From positions 744,001 to 808,000 of the forward strand of contig NZ_CP119967.1 in the NCBI RefSeq assembly GCF_029543085.1: a stretch of 64,000 nt of DNA, given 5' to 3'. The translations under genes and the position numbers were made by a program. The notes beneath the pieces are model-generated. The model was given only the letters and a program-made list of their open reading frames with translations. It was not told the DNA's origin and did no database searches. This DNA is from Pseudomonas sp. A34-9 (GTDB lineage Bacteria; Pseudomonadota; Gammaproteobacteria; Pseudomonadales; Pseudomonadaceae). Below are positions 19,579-27,711 of this stretch, piece after piece (positions within the stretch are counted from its first letter, which is position 1; the number at the start of each line of letters is the position of its first letter).

Positions 19579-20369
19579 GTGGCGCGGCGCTTGAGCCCAT
19601 GGCGCAGTGGCTGTTGCTCGATGGCCCGGATGCACCGCAGGCCTTGCGGGTATTGCGCCAGGCCTTTGCCGACGTGCGCTGCTTCAAACTGTTCGATGGC
19701 ACCGAGTTTGAACCGGTCAGCGAGCATGGCCCGGTGTTGATCGAGTTGCGCGATTGCCCGGCACTGGCCGCGTTGTGTCACAGCGATCCGAACACCTGGC
19801 GCGGGCTGTTGCTGGGCAGTGAGGTCTCGGCGCAACAGTTGCTGAGGCACTTGCAGCGCATGCTCACAGTGTCGTTCGGATTGAGTCATCGGGCGTTGCT
19901 CAGCTATTACAACCGGCAGACCGCAAGCTATTTTTTCGACGCTTGCGACGCCTCTGAACTGAGCCGCTGGCTCGGGCCGATCCGGCAGTTGCGCTGGTTC
20001 GGCGGCACTTGGGCCGACCGCGCGATTGGCAGCCAGGGCTGGCAGCAGTTGCGCAATCCGGGGCTTGCCGTCGAACCGCTGAGCATCGAAGAAAGCCTGA
20101 CCCGGCGCCAGCGCGAACGCTTGCAAACCTGCTTGCTGGAGCAGCACATCTGGCGCTGGTGCCAATCGTTGGGAACCGATTACGCGACGATGTCCTCCCA
20201 TGTTCAACAAGGCCTGGCGCTGGGATTTCACGACCGCACCGTGCTCGATGGCTGGTTATGGCTACGCTTGCTGCATCCGCGTGCCGTGCTGGTGCCACCG
20301 CCGGTGGGTCTGACCCAGCAACAGCGGCTTGACCATGTGCGGCGCCAGTGGCGCGGCGATCAGTCCTGA
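19575..20369 (+). CDS. DUF4123 (Tap/TEC-type) effector adaptor
   Basis: This 264-residue protein has the DUF4123 N-terminal fold (WLLLDGPDAPQALRVL through FGLSHRALLSYYN). Family members are chaperones that load a cargo effector onto a partner VgrG and are then left behind in the cell. Its start overlaps the vgrG stop by 4 bases. The usual toxin gene should come next, but the next gene encodes a lipoprotein esterase, so either that gene is the partner or the cassette has lost its effector. Confidence 0.85.
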   Translation: MSGAALEPMAQWLLLDGPDAPQALRVLRQAFADVRCFKLFDGTEFEPVSEHGPVLIELRDCPALAALCHSDPNTWRGLLLGSEVSAQQLLRHLQRMLTVSFGLSHRALLSYYNRQTASYFFDACDASELSRWLGPIRQLRWFGGTWADRAIGSQGWQQLRNPGLAVEPLSIEESLTRRQRERLQTCLLEQHIWRWCQSLGTDYATMSSHVQQGLALGFHDRTVLDGWLWLRLLHPRAVLVPPPVGLTQQQRLDHVRRQWRGDQS

Positions 20370-20386
20370 GACGAGGTTCGGCGCGT

Positions 20387-21262
20387 ATGGCAGGTTTATT
20401 CCGACAAGGTTTCGGCGCAATGATCGGCAGTGTAATGCTGCTGGTGCTGAGCGGTTGTTCGCCGGTGCAGTTGCTCAATGCGCTGACCCCGGACAGCACG
20501 TATGACAAAACCGCAGGCATTGCGTATGGCGACGATCCTCGGCAGAAACTCGATGTGTATGTGCCGCATCAGCCGATGCCGGGTGCACCGGTGGTGGTTT
20601 TTTTCTATGGCGGCAGCTGGAACAGCGGTTCGCGCGTCGACTACAGCTTTGTCGGTGAAGCGCTGGCGTCCCGCGGGATAGTCACGGTCGTGGCGGATTA
20701 CCGCTTGTATCCGCAGGTGCGCTATCCACTGTTTTTGCAGGACGGCGCGCGGGCGGTGGCATGGACCAAAGCGCATATTCGCGAGTTTTCCGGCAACCCG
20801 CAGCGCTTGTATTTGATGGGGCACAGCTCCGGCGGATATAACGCGGCGATGCTCTCGCTGGATGGCGAATGGCTTGCGGCGGTGGGCATGTCGCCCGCAG
20901 ATTTGCAGGGCTGGATCGGTCTGGCCGGGCCGTATGATTTTCTGCCGATCAAGAATCCTGAGGTGCGTCCGGTGTTCTTCTGGCCGGACTCACCGCCGCA
21001 ATCGCAACCGATCAATCATGTCAGTCGCGGCGCACCACCGGCGCTGCTGATTGCGGCCAGCAACGATGATCTGGTCAACCCGAGCCGCAACACCGGCGGC
21101 CTTGCGAGCAAGCTGCGCGAGGCCGGCGTGTCGGTGCAGGATCTGTATTACTCGCGCCCCAGTCACATGACCCTGGTGGCCAGTCTGTCGCGACCGTTGC
21201 GGCGCCTGGCGCCGGTGCTTGATCAGGTGGTCGGGTTTATCGCGCGCACGCCAGCTCAGTGA
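20387..21262 (+). CDS. alpha/beta-hydrolase lipoprotein (esterase-like)
   Basis: The 291-residue protein has a lipoprotein signal with lipobox LSGC (Cys24), so it is probably anchored to a membrane facing the periplasm. The alpha/beta-hydrolase core follows: oxyanion loop FYGGSW (73-78), nucleophile Ser147 in GHSSG, and acid/histidine regions around SNDDLV and SHMTLV. It resembles BD-FAE/carboxylesterase-type hydrolases. I choose the ATG at 20387; an in-frame start at 20348 lies inside the DUF4123 gene. It lies only 17 bases after that gene, so it may belong to the vgrG cassette. Its stop overlaps the convergent MATE gene by 7 bases. Confidence 0.85.
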   Translation: MAGLFRQGFGAMIGSVMLLVLSGCSPVQLLNALTPDSTYDKTAGIAYGDDPRQKLDVYVPHQPMPGAPVVVFFYGGSWNSGSRVDYSFVGEALASRGIVTVVADYRLYPQVRYPLFLQDGARAVAWTKAHIREFSGNPQRLYLMGHSSGGYNAAMLSLDGEWLAAVGMSPADLQGWIGLAGPYDFLPIKNPEVRPVFFWPDSPPQSQPINHVSRGAPPALLIAASNDDLVNPSRNTGGLASKLREAGVSVQDLYYSRPSHMTLVASLSRPLRRLAPVLDQVVGFIARTPAQ

Positions 21263-22605
21263 ATGCCGCCACTGAACCAGCCATCGTTGCGCTTGAGCCA
21301 CCAGGCTTGTGCGCCGAGGGTCAGGCTGCGCAACACCATGAACAGCAGAAAAGATATCCACAGCCCGTGATTGCCCAGACCTTGCAACGCCCAGGCGAAC
21401 GGCATGAACAACACCACGGTGATCAGCATGCCGTTGCGCATTTCCCGCGCGCGGGTGGCGCCGATGAACAGACCGTCGAGCAAATAGCTCCAGACCGCAA
21501 TCAGCGGCAGCACGGCGAGGTAGGGCAGGTAGACGAACGCGGTGTCGCGCACGCTCTGGATGTCAGTCTGCATCTCGATGAACAGGTGCCCGGCCAGCAG
21601 AAACAGGCTGGCAAAGCCGAGGCTGGCGATCAGTGACCAGCCGCCGGCCACCACCAGCGATCGACGCAGGGCCAGACGATCGCGGGCGCCGATGGCGTGT
21701 CCGCACAAGGCTTCGACGGCATGGGCCAGACCGTCCAGCGCATGCGCCGTCAGGAGTAGGCCGTTGAGCAGCAGCGCGTTGGCGGCCACCGTCGAATCAC
21801 CCAGTCGCGCGCCTTGCACGGTGATCATGAAAAACACCGATTGCAGCGCCAGGCTGCGAATGAAGATGTCGCGGTTGACCGCCAGCAACGGCCGCCAGCT
21901 CTGCCAGACTTTCAGCGCTGCCCAGACGATGTGCCCCGGATACGCGCGCAATGCCTTGCGTGTCAGCAGCAGGCCGAGCAGGGCGCCGCTCCATTCGGCG
22001 ATCACCGAGGCCCGCGCCGAACCGACCACACCCCAGTCCAGGCCGATGACGAACCACAAGTTGAGAACGATGTTGATCAGGTTGGTGGTCAGCAGAATCG
22101 CCAGCGGCGCCCGGGCGTTTTGCGTGCCGAGGAACCAGCCGACCAGCGCATAACTGGCCAGCGCCGCCGGCAGGCCGAACAGCCGTGTGTGAAAGAAATC
22201 CCGGGTGAGCTGATCCAGCTCCGCTGACGGTTGCATGAAGTGCAGTGCGATGCTGCTCAGCGGCACACCCAACGTGCCAAGCACGAGTGCCAGTCCCATC
22301 GCCAGCAGCAAACCCTGCAACAGAATCTGCCGCAGCGCGGCACCGTCGCTGCGCCCGGCAGCCTGTGCGGCAAAACCGGTGGTGCCCATGCGCAGAAAAC
22401 CCATGGCCCAGGCGAGAAAGGTGTAGAGGCTGGCGCCGACCGCCACCGCGCCCAATTGGTGGGCGTGGGGCAAGTGACCAATGACGGTACTGTCGACCAG
22501 CGCCACCAGCGGTACGGAAATATTGGAAAGAATCATGGGCGCGGCGAGTGCCCAGACCTTGCGGTGCGTCGGGCGGTCGCGCCAGTCGGCGATCAGAGTG
22601 GACAT
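21256..22605 (-). CDS. MATE-family efflux transporter (DinF subfamily)
   Basis: This 449-residue inner-membrane protein has about 12 predicted helices and the two-fold MATE repeat; its start is WALAAPMILSNISVPLVALVD. DinF-type MATE exporters use Na+ or H+ gradients to expel cationic compounds and protect against oxidative or bile-salt stress in other bacteria; the substrate here is unknown. The ATG at 22605 is preceded by AAGGAG. A MITE-like repeat lies directly upstream. Confidence 0.92.
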   Translation of the reverse strand: MSTLIADWRDRPTHRKVWALAAPMILSNISVPLVALVDSTVIGHLPHAHQLGAVAVGASLYTFLAWAMGFLRMGTTGFAAQAAGRSDGAALRQILLQGLLLAMGLALVLGTLGVPLSSIALHFMQPSAELDQLTRDFFHTRLFGLPAALASYALVGWFLGTQNARAPLAILLTTNLINIVLNLWFVIGLDWGVVGSARASVIAEWSGALLGLLLTRKALRAYPGHIVWAALKVWQSWRPLLAVNRDIFIRSLALQSVFFMITVQGARLGDSTVAANALLLNGLLLTAHALDGLAHAVEALCGHAIGARDRLALRRSLVVAGGWSLIASLGFASLFLLAGHLFIEMQTDIQSVRDTAFVYLPYLAVLPLIAVWSYLLDGLFIGATRAREMRNGMLITVVLFMPFAWALQGLGNHGLWISFLLFMVLRSLTLGAQAWWLKRNDGWFSGGIH

Positions 22606-22642
22606 GCGGGGCTCCTTGGGAGCGGCATTGTAGCGGTAGAAG

Positions 22643-22796
22643 CCCCCTCACCCCAGCCCTCTCCCTGAGGGAGAGGGAGCCGATCTCTGTCGTTTTCAAA
22701 GCCTGCGTTCGACTCGGTATCGCAAGTCGGTGTACTTCTAGAAAACACCGCGGTCAGTCCCCTCTCCCTCTGGGAGAGGGTTAGGGTGAGGGGCTC
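22643..22796. repeat. CTCACCC/GGGAGAGGG MITE-like element, copy 1
   Basis: The element begins CCCCTCACCCCAGCCCTCTCCC, ends with GGGAGAGGGTTAGGGTGAGG and contains CTCTCCC/GGGAGAGGG hairpins near both ends. The middle carries a conserved core related to TTCGACTCGGTAT...GTCGG and CGGTCAGTCCCCTCTCC. Further copies lie at 32764, 32940 (partial), 50538 and 54127. Confidence 0.85.
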
Positions 22797-22803
22797 TTGA
22801 GGG

Positions 22804-23097
22804 TTAATGAATAATCCAGCTAAGCAACCACAACCCCAGCAACAGCCAGATGATCCCGGCAATAATTGACGCATTCATGAACGCCCGAATCGCCGACCAC
22901 AACAGCATCAGCCCGACAATCAGGGCGATGATGCTGATGATCGAGGTGTCCATGCCCAGCGTCTTCGCCAGCCCGTCGACAAAGTTGCCGCCGGCATTGC
23001 TCAGAATGTTGAACAAGCCACTGAGGCCGTCGACGATAAACCGGATGACCGAACCGAGCGCCTGGCCGAGCCATTCGAAAAAGCTTTCTACCTGCAT
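22804..23097 (-). CDS. small two-helix membrane protein, unknown function
   Basis: This 97-residue protein has an amphipathic N-terminus (MQVESFFEWLGQALGSVIRF) and two hydrophobic segments (about 50-68 and 77-96). The ATG at 23097 has AGGATG upstream. A longer open frame to 23640 covers the divergent gene and is rejected. Homologues seem common in pseudomonads as hypothetical proteins. It diverges from the MazG-like gene across 129 bases. Confidence 0.75.
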   Translation of the reverse strand: MQVESFFEWLGQALGSVIRFIVDGLSGLFNILSNAGGNFVDGLAKTLGMDTSIISIIALIVGLMLLWSAIRAFMNASIIAGIIWLLLGLWLLSWIIH

Positions 23098-23226
23098 GTT
23101 TGCATCCTGATGAAAGAGCTGAGCCTTGGGCCACAACGCGGGTGGCCGAGTTCCCTGCATCATAGACGGTTTGCGCTTGCCTTCATGCTGTATCCCCCCG
23201 AAGCTATACGCCTTCAGGAGAGCCCG

Positions 23227-23529
23227 ATGAACCTTGTTGAACTGACCGAACGCCTGCACGTCATTCGCGACCGCAATGACTGGCGGCAATTTCACAGCCC
23301 GAAAAACCTCGCCATGGCCGCCAGCGTCGAGATGTCTGAACTGGTGGAAATCTTCCAGTGGCTGACTGAAGACCAGTCGCGCCAGTTGCCCGCTGACAAA
23401 CTCGCCCACGCCGGGCAGGAAGTCGGCGATATCGTGCTGTATCTGTTGCTGCTGTGCAGCGAGTTGGGGCTGGACATGAATGAAGTGGTGCGCGCCAAGC
23501 TCGCCGACAGCGAACGGCGGTTCAGCTGA
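23227..23529 (+). CDS. MazG-like nucleotide pyrophosphohydrolase
   Basis: This 100-residue all-alpha NTP pyrophosphohydrolase is of the compact MazG/dCTPase-like class. The metal-binding EXXE...EXXD pattern is visible as EMSELVEIFQW and EVGDIVLYLLLL. The likely role is hydrolysing a non-canonical or excess (d)NTP to its monophosphate. The ATG at 23227 follows CAGGAG. Its stop overlaps the cmoM start (TGATG), so the two genes are coupled. Confidence 0.88.
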   Translation: MNLVELTERLHVIRDRNDWRQFHSPKNLAMAASVEMSELVEIFQWLTEDQSRQLPADKLAHAGQEVGDIVLYLLLLCSELGLDMNEVVRAKLADSERRFS

Positions 23530-24278
23530 TGAGCGACCGGCATTTCGATCAGTTGGCGACGCGTTTCGCCGAAAAAATCTACGGTGGCGCCAAAGGCGCG
23601 ATTCGTCTCGCGGTGTTGCAGGCTGACCTGGCCGAAGCACTGCCGGATCGCCCGCTGCGCGTCCTGGACATCGGTGGCGGCCTGGGTCACATGTCGCTGT
23701 GGCTGGCCGAGCGCGGCCACGATGTGACCTTCACCGAACCGGCCGCACCGATGCTCGAAGGCGCGCGCCAGCGTTTCGCTGAAGCCGGGCAAACCGCGAC
23801 GTTCATTCAGGCACCCTGGCAGGAGCTGCTCGGGCAACTCACCGAACCGTACGATCTGGTGATCTGCCACGCCGTGCTCGAATGGCTCGCCGAACCCCAC
23901 GCGATCCTGCCGGTGCTGCATCAACTGACCAAACCCGGCGGCTGGTTGTCGTTGGCGTTCTACAACCGTGATGCGCTGATTTATCGCAACCTGCTCAAAG
24001 GCCATTTCAAGAAAATGCGCAAAAACGTCATGGCCGGCGAAAAGCAGAGCCTGACGCCGCAGCAGCCCCTCGATCCAAGGGAATTGGCAACGCAACTCGA
24101 CGGCCTGTGGCGGGTCGAAACCCAGAGCGGGATCCGCGTTTTCCACGACTACATGCCGGTGGAGTTCCAGGCCCGCGCCGAACTCGTGGATATGCTCGAG
24201 ATGGAGCTCGCTCACCGCCGTCACCCAAGCTTCGCCGGGCTTGGGCGCTATTTGCACTGGATCTGCCGGCCGATCTGA
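23529..24278 (+). CDS. cmoM: tRNA 5-carboxymethoxyuridine methyltransferase (CmoM)
   Basis: CmoM methylates cmo5U34 in tRNA to the methyl ester, widening wobble decoding. The 249-residue protein starts MSDRHFDQLATRFAEKIYGG, very like E. coli CmoM (formerly SmtA). It has SAM motif I DIGGGLGHM (47-55), CHAVLEWLAEP and the C-terminal GIRVFHDYMP that marks the family. It is coupled to the MazG-like gene, and the DUF4136 gene follows after 12 bases. Confidence 0.92.
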   Translation: MSDRHFDQLATRFAEKIYGGAKGAIRLAVLQADLAEALPDRPLRVLDIGGGLGHMSLWLAERGHDVTFTEPAAPMLEGARQRFAEAGQTATFIQAPWQELLGQLTEPYDLVICHAVLEWLAEPHAILPVLHQLTKPGGWLSLAFYNRDALIYRNLLKGHFKKMRKNVMAGEKQSLTPQQPLDPRELATQLDGLWRVETQSGIRVFHDYMPVEFQARAELVDMLEMELAHRRHPSFAGLGRYLHWICRPI

Positions 24279-24290
24279 TCGGAGCGCGAC

Positions 24291-24905
24291 ATGAAAGCTC
24301 AATCCGGGTTATTGCTGATGTGTCTGGGGTTGGCTGCCTGCCAGGGCAGCAATCCGTACGTGGCGCAATCGCGGCCCTTGCCGCCGGCGCCAGCGCAAGC
24401 CGCCAATACGTTTGACCGTAGCGCGTACCCGGCGCCGCCGCGTGACTACGGACGCTACCGCAGTTGGGCCTGGCTCAACGGGCAACTGCCGCCGGGCACG
24501 GCGTGGGCGGATTCGGCGCAAGTGGCCGAGGCGGTAAGCAATGCCCTCGATCAGCGCGGCTTGCGCCCGCTGCACGACAACCGTCCGGCTGACCTGTTGG
24601 TCAGCGCCAATCTGCGTCTGGAAACGCGCTTGCGTCAGGTTCAGGACGACTACGGTTATTACGGCGGCGGATACGGCGGCTATGATCGATATGGGCGCGG
24701 TTACGGCATGTACAACACGGTGCCGATCGTCCGTACATATTCCGAGCAAGTCGTGGTGGTGCAAGTCAATCTGTTCGATGCCGGCACGGGGCAACCGGTG
24801 TGGAGCACCAGCGCCGAAACCGCGAACAAGGGCAGCGAAATCGATCGCACCGATTCGATCCGCGAGGCTGTGGAAAAGGCCATGTCGGCGTATCCTCCCA
24901 GTTAG
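24291..24905 (+). CDS. DUF4136 lipoprotein, copy 1
   Basis: The 204-residue protein has a lipoprotein signal (LGLAAC, Cys17), a Pro/Ala-rich spacer and a DUF4136 domain: YRSWAWL, an [10 protein letters not shown] helix, then a Gly/Tyr-rich loop (about 121-142, repeats of GG-Y) and [16 protein letters not shown]. It probably sits on the outer membrane facing the periplasm. Its function is unknown. It lies 12 bases after cmoM and forms a tandem with a paralogue. Confidence 0.88.
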   Translation: MKAQSGLLLMCLGLAACQGSNPYVAQSRPLPPAPAQAANTFDRSAYPAPPRDYGRYRSWAWLNGQLPPGTAWADSAQVAEAVSNALDQRGLRPLHDNRPADLLVSANLRLETRLRQVQDDYGYYGGGYGGYDRYGRGYGMYNTVPIVRTYSEQVVVVQVNLFDAGTGQPVWSTSAETANKGSEIDRTDSIREAVEKAMSAYPPS

Positions 24906-24960
24906 CTTCCTGCCCATTCGAAGCTTGCCCAGGTTCATGTCTTCAACCGGAGAAAAAACC

Positions 24961-25518
24961 ATGTTCCGCCGTCTCGCTCTACTGGCCATGGCCGCGCTGC
25001 TCAGCGCTTGCGCCGCCAACCAGGTCAACCATGACTTCGATGCCAGCCGCGATTTTGCCGCCTATCGCAGCTGGAGCTGGAAAGACCCCGCCCTGCAATA
25101 TCGGCCCGATGATCCGCGAATCAAAAGCGACCTGACCGAACAGCGCATTCGCCAGGCAGTCGCCGACCAACTCGATCAGCGTGGCTTGCGCCCGGCGGCT
25201 GCGGGCGCCAAGGGTGACTTGAGTGTGCAGACTTACCTGATCGTCGAGGATCGTCAGCAGCAAGTGACGACCAACTACGGCGGCGGTTGGGGTGGCCCGT
25301 GGAACGGTTACTGGGGCGCACCGATGTACAACGAAACGCGCAACATCACCTACAAGGTCGCGACCATCCAGATCGACCTGCTCGACGGCAAGGACGGCAA
25401 ACTGGTGTGGCGCGGCAGCGATGAACAGATGCTCGCCAGCAAACCCAACCCCGAAGATCGCAGCAATGCCATCCGTGAGACGGTCACGCGGATTCTGGCC
25501 AACTATCCACCGCGCTGA
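24961..25518 (+). CDS. DUF4136 lipoprotein, copy 2
   Basis: The 185-residue paralogue of the preceding gene has lipobox LLSAC, then [20 protein letters not shown], a short Gly/Trp loop (YGGGWGGPW) and AIRETVTRILANYPPR. I choose the ATG at 24961, preceded by GGAG, rather than one 24 bases upstream. The two genes share the same layout, so they arose by local duplication. A strong terminator follows. Confidence 0.88.
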   Translation: MFRRLALLAMAALLSACAANQVNHDFDASRDFAAYRSWSWKDPALQYRPDDPRIKSDLTEQRIRQAVADQLDQRGLRPAAAGAKGDLSVQTYLIVEDRQQQVTTNYGGGWGGPWNGYWGAPMYNETRNITYKVATIQIDLLDGKDGKLVWRGSDEQMLASKPNPEDRSNAIRETVTRILANYPPR

Positions 25519-25531
25519 GCGTGTGCAGAAA

Positions 25532-25560
25532 AATGGGAGCCCATGAGCTCCCATTTTTTT
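25532..25560 (+). terminator. intrinsic terminator after DUF4136 pair
   Basis: The stem AATGGGAGC/GCTCCCATT (25532-25540 with 25547-25555) is followed by T's, 13 bases past the stop codon. Confidence 0.93.
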
Positions 25561-25579
25561 GCCCGGCCACAACACCCCC

Positions 25580-25663
25580 GTAGGAGCTGCCGAAGGCTGC
25601 GATCTTTTGATTTTGCTTTTTAGAGGCCAAGATCAAAAGATCGCAGCCGGCGGCAGCTCCTAC
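25580..25663. repeat. REP pair, TAGGAGCTGCCGAAGG family
   Basis: This inverted pair lies between the DUF4136 terminator and tadG. The right arm has GCCGGCGGC in place of GCCTTCGGC, so the pairing is slightly broken. Confidence 0.82.
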
Positions 25664-25722
25664 CGGGGATTGCGCGTCTACACTCAGTTGCACCAATGGA
25701 GGTAACGGCAAAGGAGTGCGCC

Positions 25723-27711
25723 ATGTCGCCTCGTTCGCGATTCAACGGCCCGGCCCGCCAGCGCGGGGCGATCGGCTTGATGGCAGCGGCCACCCTCAGT
25801 CTGGCGGTGCTGATGCTGCTGTTGGTGGTCGATACCGGCCGCCTGTACATGGAACAGCGCAAATTGCAGCGCGTGGTCGACAACGCGGCCCTCGAAGCCG
25901 TCAGCCGTGGCGGTAATTGCCTGCCGGGCCTGAGCGCCGCCAGTTATGCCGGGCAAAGCGCCGTGCGCAATGGCTATATCGTCGATGCCGGCAACACCCT
26001 CGCCACCACGTGCGGCACCTTGGTGACAGCCGCCACCGGCCTGCGCACCTTCGCCGTGGATGCCACGCAAGCGGCAGCGGTGAAAGTCGTCGCCAGTCGC
26101 ACGGTGATCACCAGTTTTGCCGGTGGCGTACAGGCCTTGTTCAGCGGCACACCGGTCAGTCTCAATACCACGCTCAATGCCTCGGCGGTGGCCGCCAAAC
26201 CGCAGCCGACGGTGGCCCAGCTGAATATTCGCAGCACCCTGGCCAATATCGATACGGCCCAGTCGAACATTCTCAATCCGCTGTTTTCCGGGCTGCTCGG
26301 CGGTAACGTCAATCTCACCGCGCTAGGCTGGGACGGTCTGCTGAACACTGATATCAACTTGCTCAAATACCTTGATCAACTGGCGATCAATCTCAACGTC
26401 GCGGCGGGCAACTACACGCAGTTGCTCAATACCCAGGCCACGGTGACGCAGCTGATTCAGGCCGCAGCGACGGTGGTGCAACTCAATGGCGCGACCGCCC
26501 AGGTGATCACGGCATTGGGCCAATTGCAGGTCGCGGCAATCAACGCGGCGCCGGTCAAGCTCGGCGATATCCTGCAACTGCAGACCGGCACCACGGCGGC
26601 CGGGCTGGACGCCAATCTGCAACTGCTGCAACTGATTCAGGGTGTGGTGCAACTGGCCAACAGCAAGAGTGCGGTGGCGGCGACGTTGCCGATCAGCGTG
26701 CTCGGGCTGGCGAATGTCACGGTGCGGGTGAAAGTGATCGAGCCGCCGCAGTTTTCCGCGATTGGCGACCCGGCACGGGCCAAGGTCAACCCGACCGGGC
26801 CGGACCGGATTTATGTGCGTACGGCGCAAGTGCGCACGATGTTGTCGGTGAGTTTGCCGGTGCTGTCCGGGGTGACGGGGCTGACGAATGCAGTGTTGGG
26901 ACTGGTCGGTGCGTTGACTCCGACGCTCAACGCGTTGCTCAGTCTGAACCTGGCTGCGACACTTAATTCAGTGCTCTGTCTGCTCGGGGCAGGGTGTGAG
27001 CAACTGGCCCCGAGGCTGTTGCCGTCACCGCAAATCGATATCAGCCTGGATGCCGGCGGTGCGAAAAGCTATGTCACCGATTACAGTTGCCCGACAGGTA
27101 ACACAGGCAGTAAAAGCCTCACGGCACACACCATCACCTCCATCGCCGATCTCAAGCTCGGCAAGATCGACCCCACCAACGCTTTTTCTTCAGCCGCCGA
27201 GCCTACAGTCGCGCCATTGGCGTTGATCGATTTGGGCATCGAGACGTGTTACGGACTGTTCGGCTGTGATGCCAATTCCCATGTGCAATTCGGTGCGGGC
27301 GGCATTGCAATCAAACTCGACACCAGCGTCGCGCAAAACTCCCAAGACCTGGTGTTCTCCAGCGGTACGCCGTTCGCCACCCCGGCCAACCTCAAACTGC
27401 CGCCGAGCATCTTGCCGGCCGCACCCACCAGTAACATCGTCGGCAGCCTGTCGAGCACCCTCGCGGGGATCAACCTGATCGTCTACAAACCGCAGGGCAG
27501 TAATCCATTGGGTGCCATCGTTACCGGCGTTGCCTCGTTGATCAGCGATGTCACCAGCAAATTGCTGCCGGTGGTGACCAGCCTGGTCAGCCCGTTGCTC
27601 GATCCGCTGCTGAACAACCTGCTCAAAGGTCTGGGCATTAACCTGATGGATGTCGACGTCGGTGCCAACATGACCTGCGGCCAGACCGGCAAGGCTTATC
27701 TGGTGATCTAG
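25723..27711 (+). CDS. tadG: Tad pilus assembly protein TadG
   Basis: This 662-residue membrane protein belongs to the Flp pilus system. The N-terminal Tad/TadE-like segment (about 9-60) has RQRGAIGLMAAATL, a hydrophobic helix and YMEQRKLQRVVDNAALEAV. A long, repetitive Leu/Asn/Val-rich extracytoplasmic region follows, with a Cys-containing C-terminus. I choose the ATG at 25723 behind AAGGAG. Its stop and that of pprA interlock in a CTAG palindrome (convergent). In P. aeruginosa, as I remember it, tadG heads the tad assembly operon next to pprB; here it is displaced to the far side of pprA. Confidence 0.88.
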   Translation: MSPRSRFNGPARQRGAIGLMAAATLSLAVLMLLLVVDTGRLYMEQRKLQRVVDNAALEAVSRGGNCLPGLSAASYAGQSAVRNGYIVDAGNTLATTCGTLVTAATGLRTFAVDATQAAAVKVVASRTVITSFAGGVQALFSGTPVSLNTTLNASAVAAKPQPTVAQLNIRSTLANIDTAQSNILNPLFSGLLGGNVNLTALGWDGLLNTDINLLKYLDQLAINLNVAAGNYTQLLNTQATVTQLIQAAATVVQLNGATAQVITALGQLQVAAINAAPVKLGDILQLQTGTTAAGLDANLQLLQLIQGVVQLANSKSAVAATLPISVLGLANVTVRVKVIEPPQFSAIGDPARAKVNPTGPDRIYVRTAQVRTMLSVSLPVLSGVTGLTNAVLGLVGALTPTLNALLSLNLAATLNSVLCLLGAGCEQLAPRLLPSPQIDISLDAGGAKSYVTDYSCPTGNTGSKSLTAHTITSIADLKLGKIDPTNAFSSAAEPTVAPLALIDLGIETCYGLFGCDANSHVQFGAGGIAIKLDTSVAQNSQDLVFSSGTPFATPANLKLPPSILPAAPTSNIVGSLSSTLAGINLIVYKPQGSNPLGAIVTGVASLISDVTSKLLPVVTSLVSPLLDPLLNNLLKGLGINLMDVDVGANMTCGQTGKAYLVI

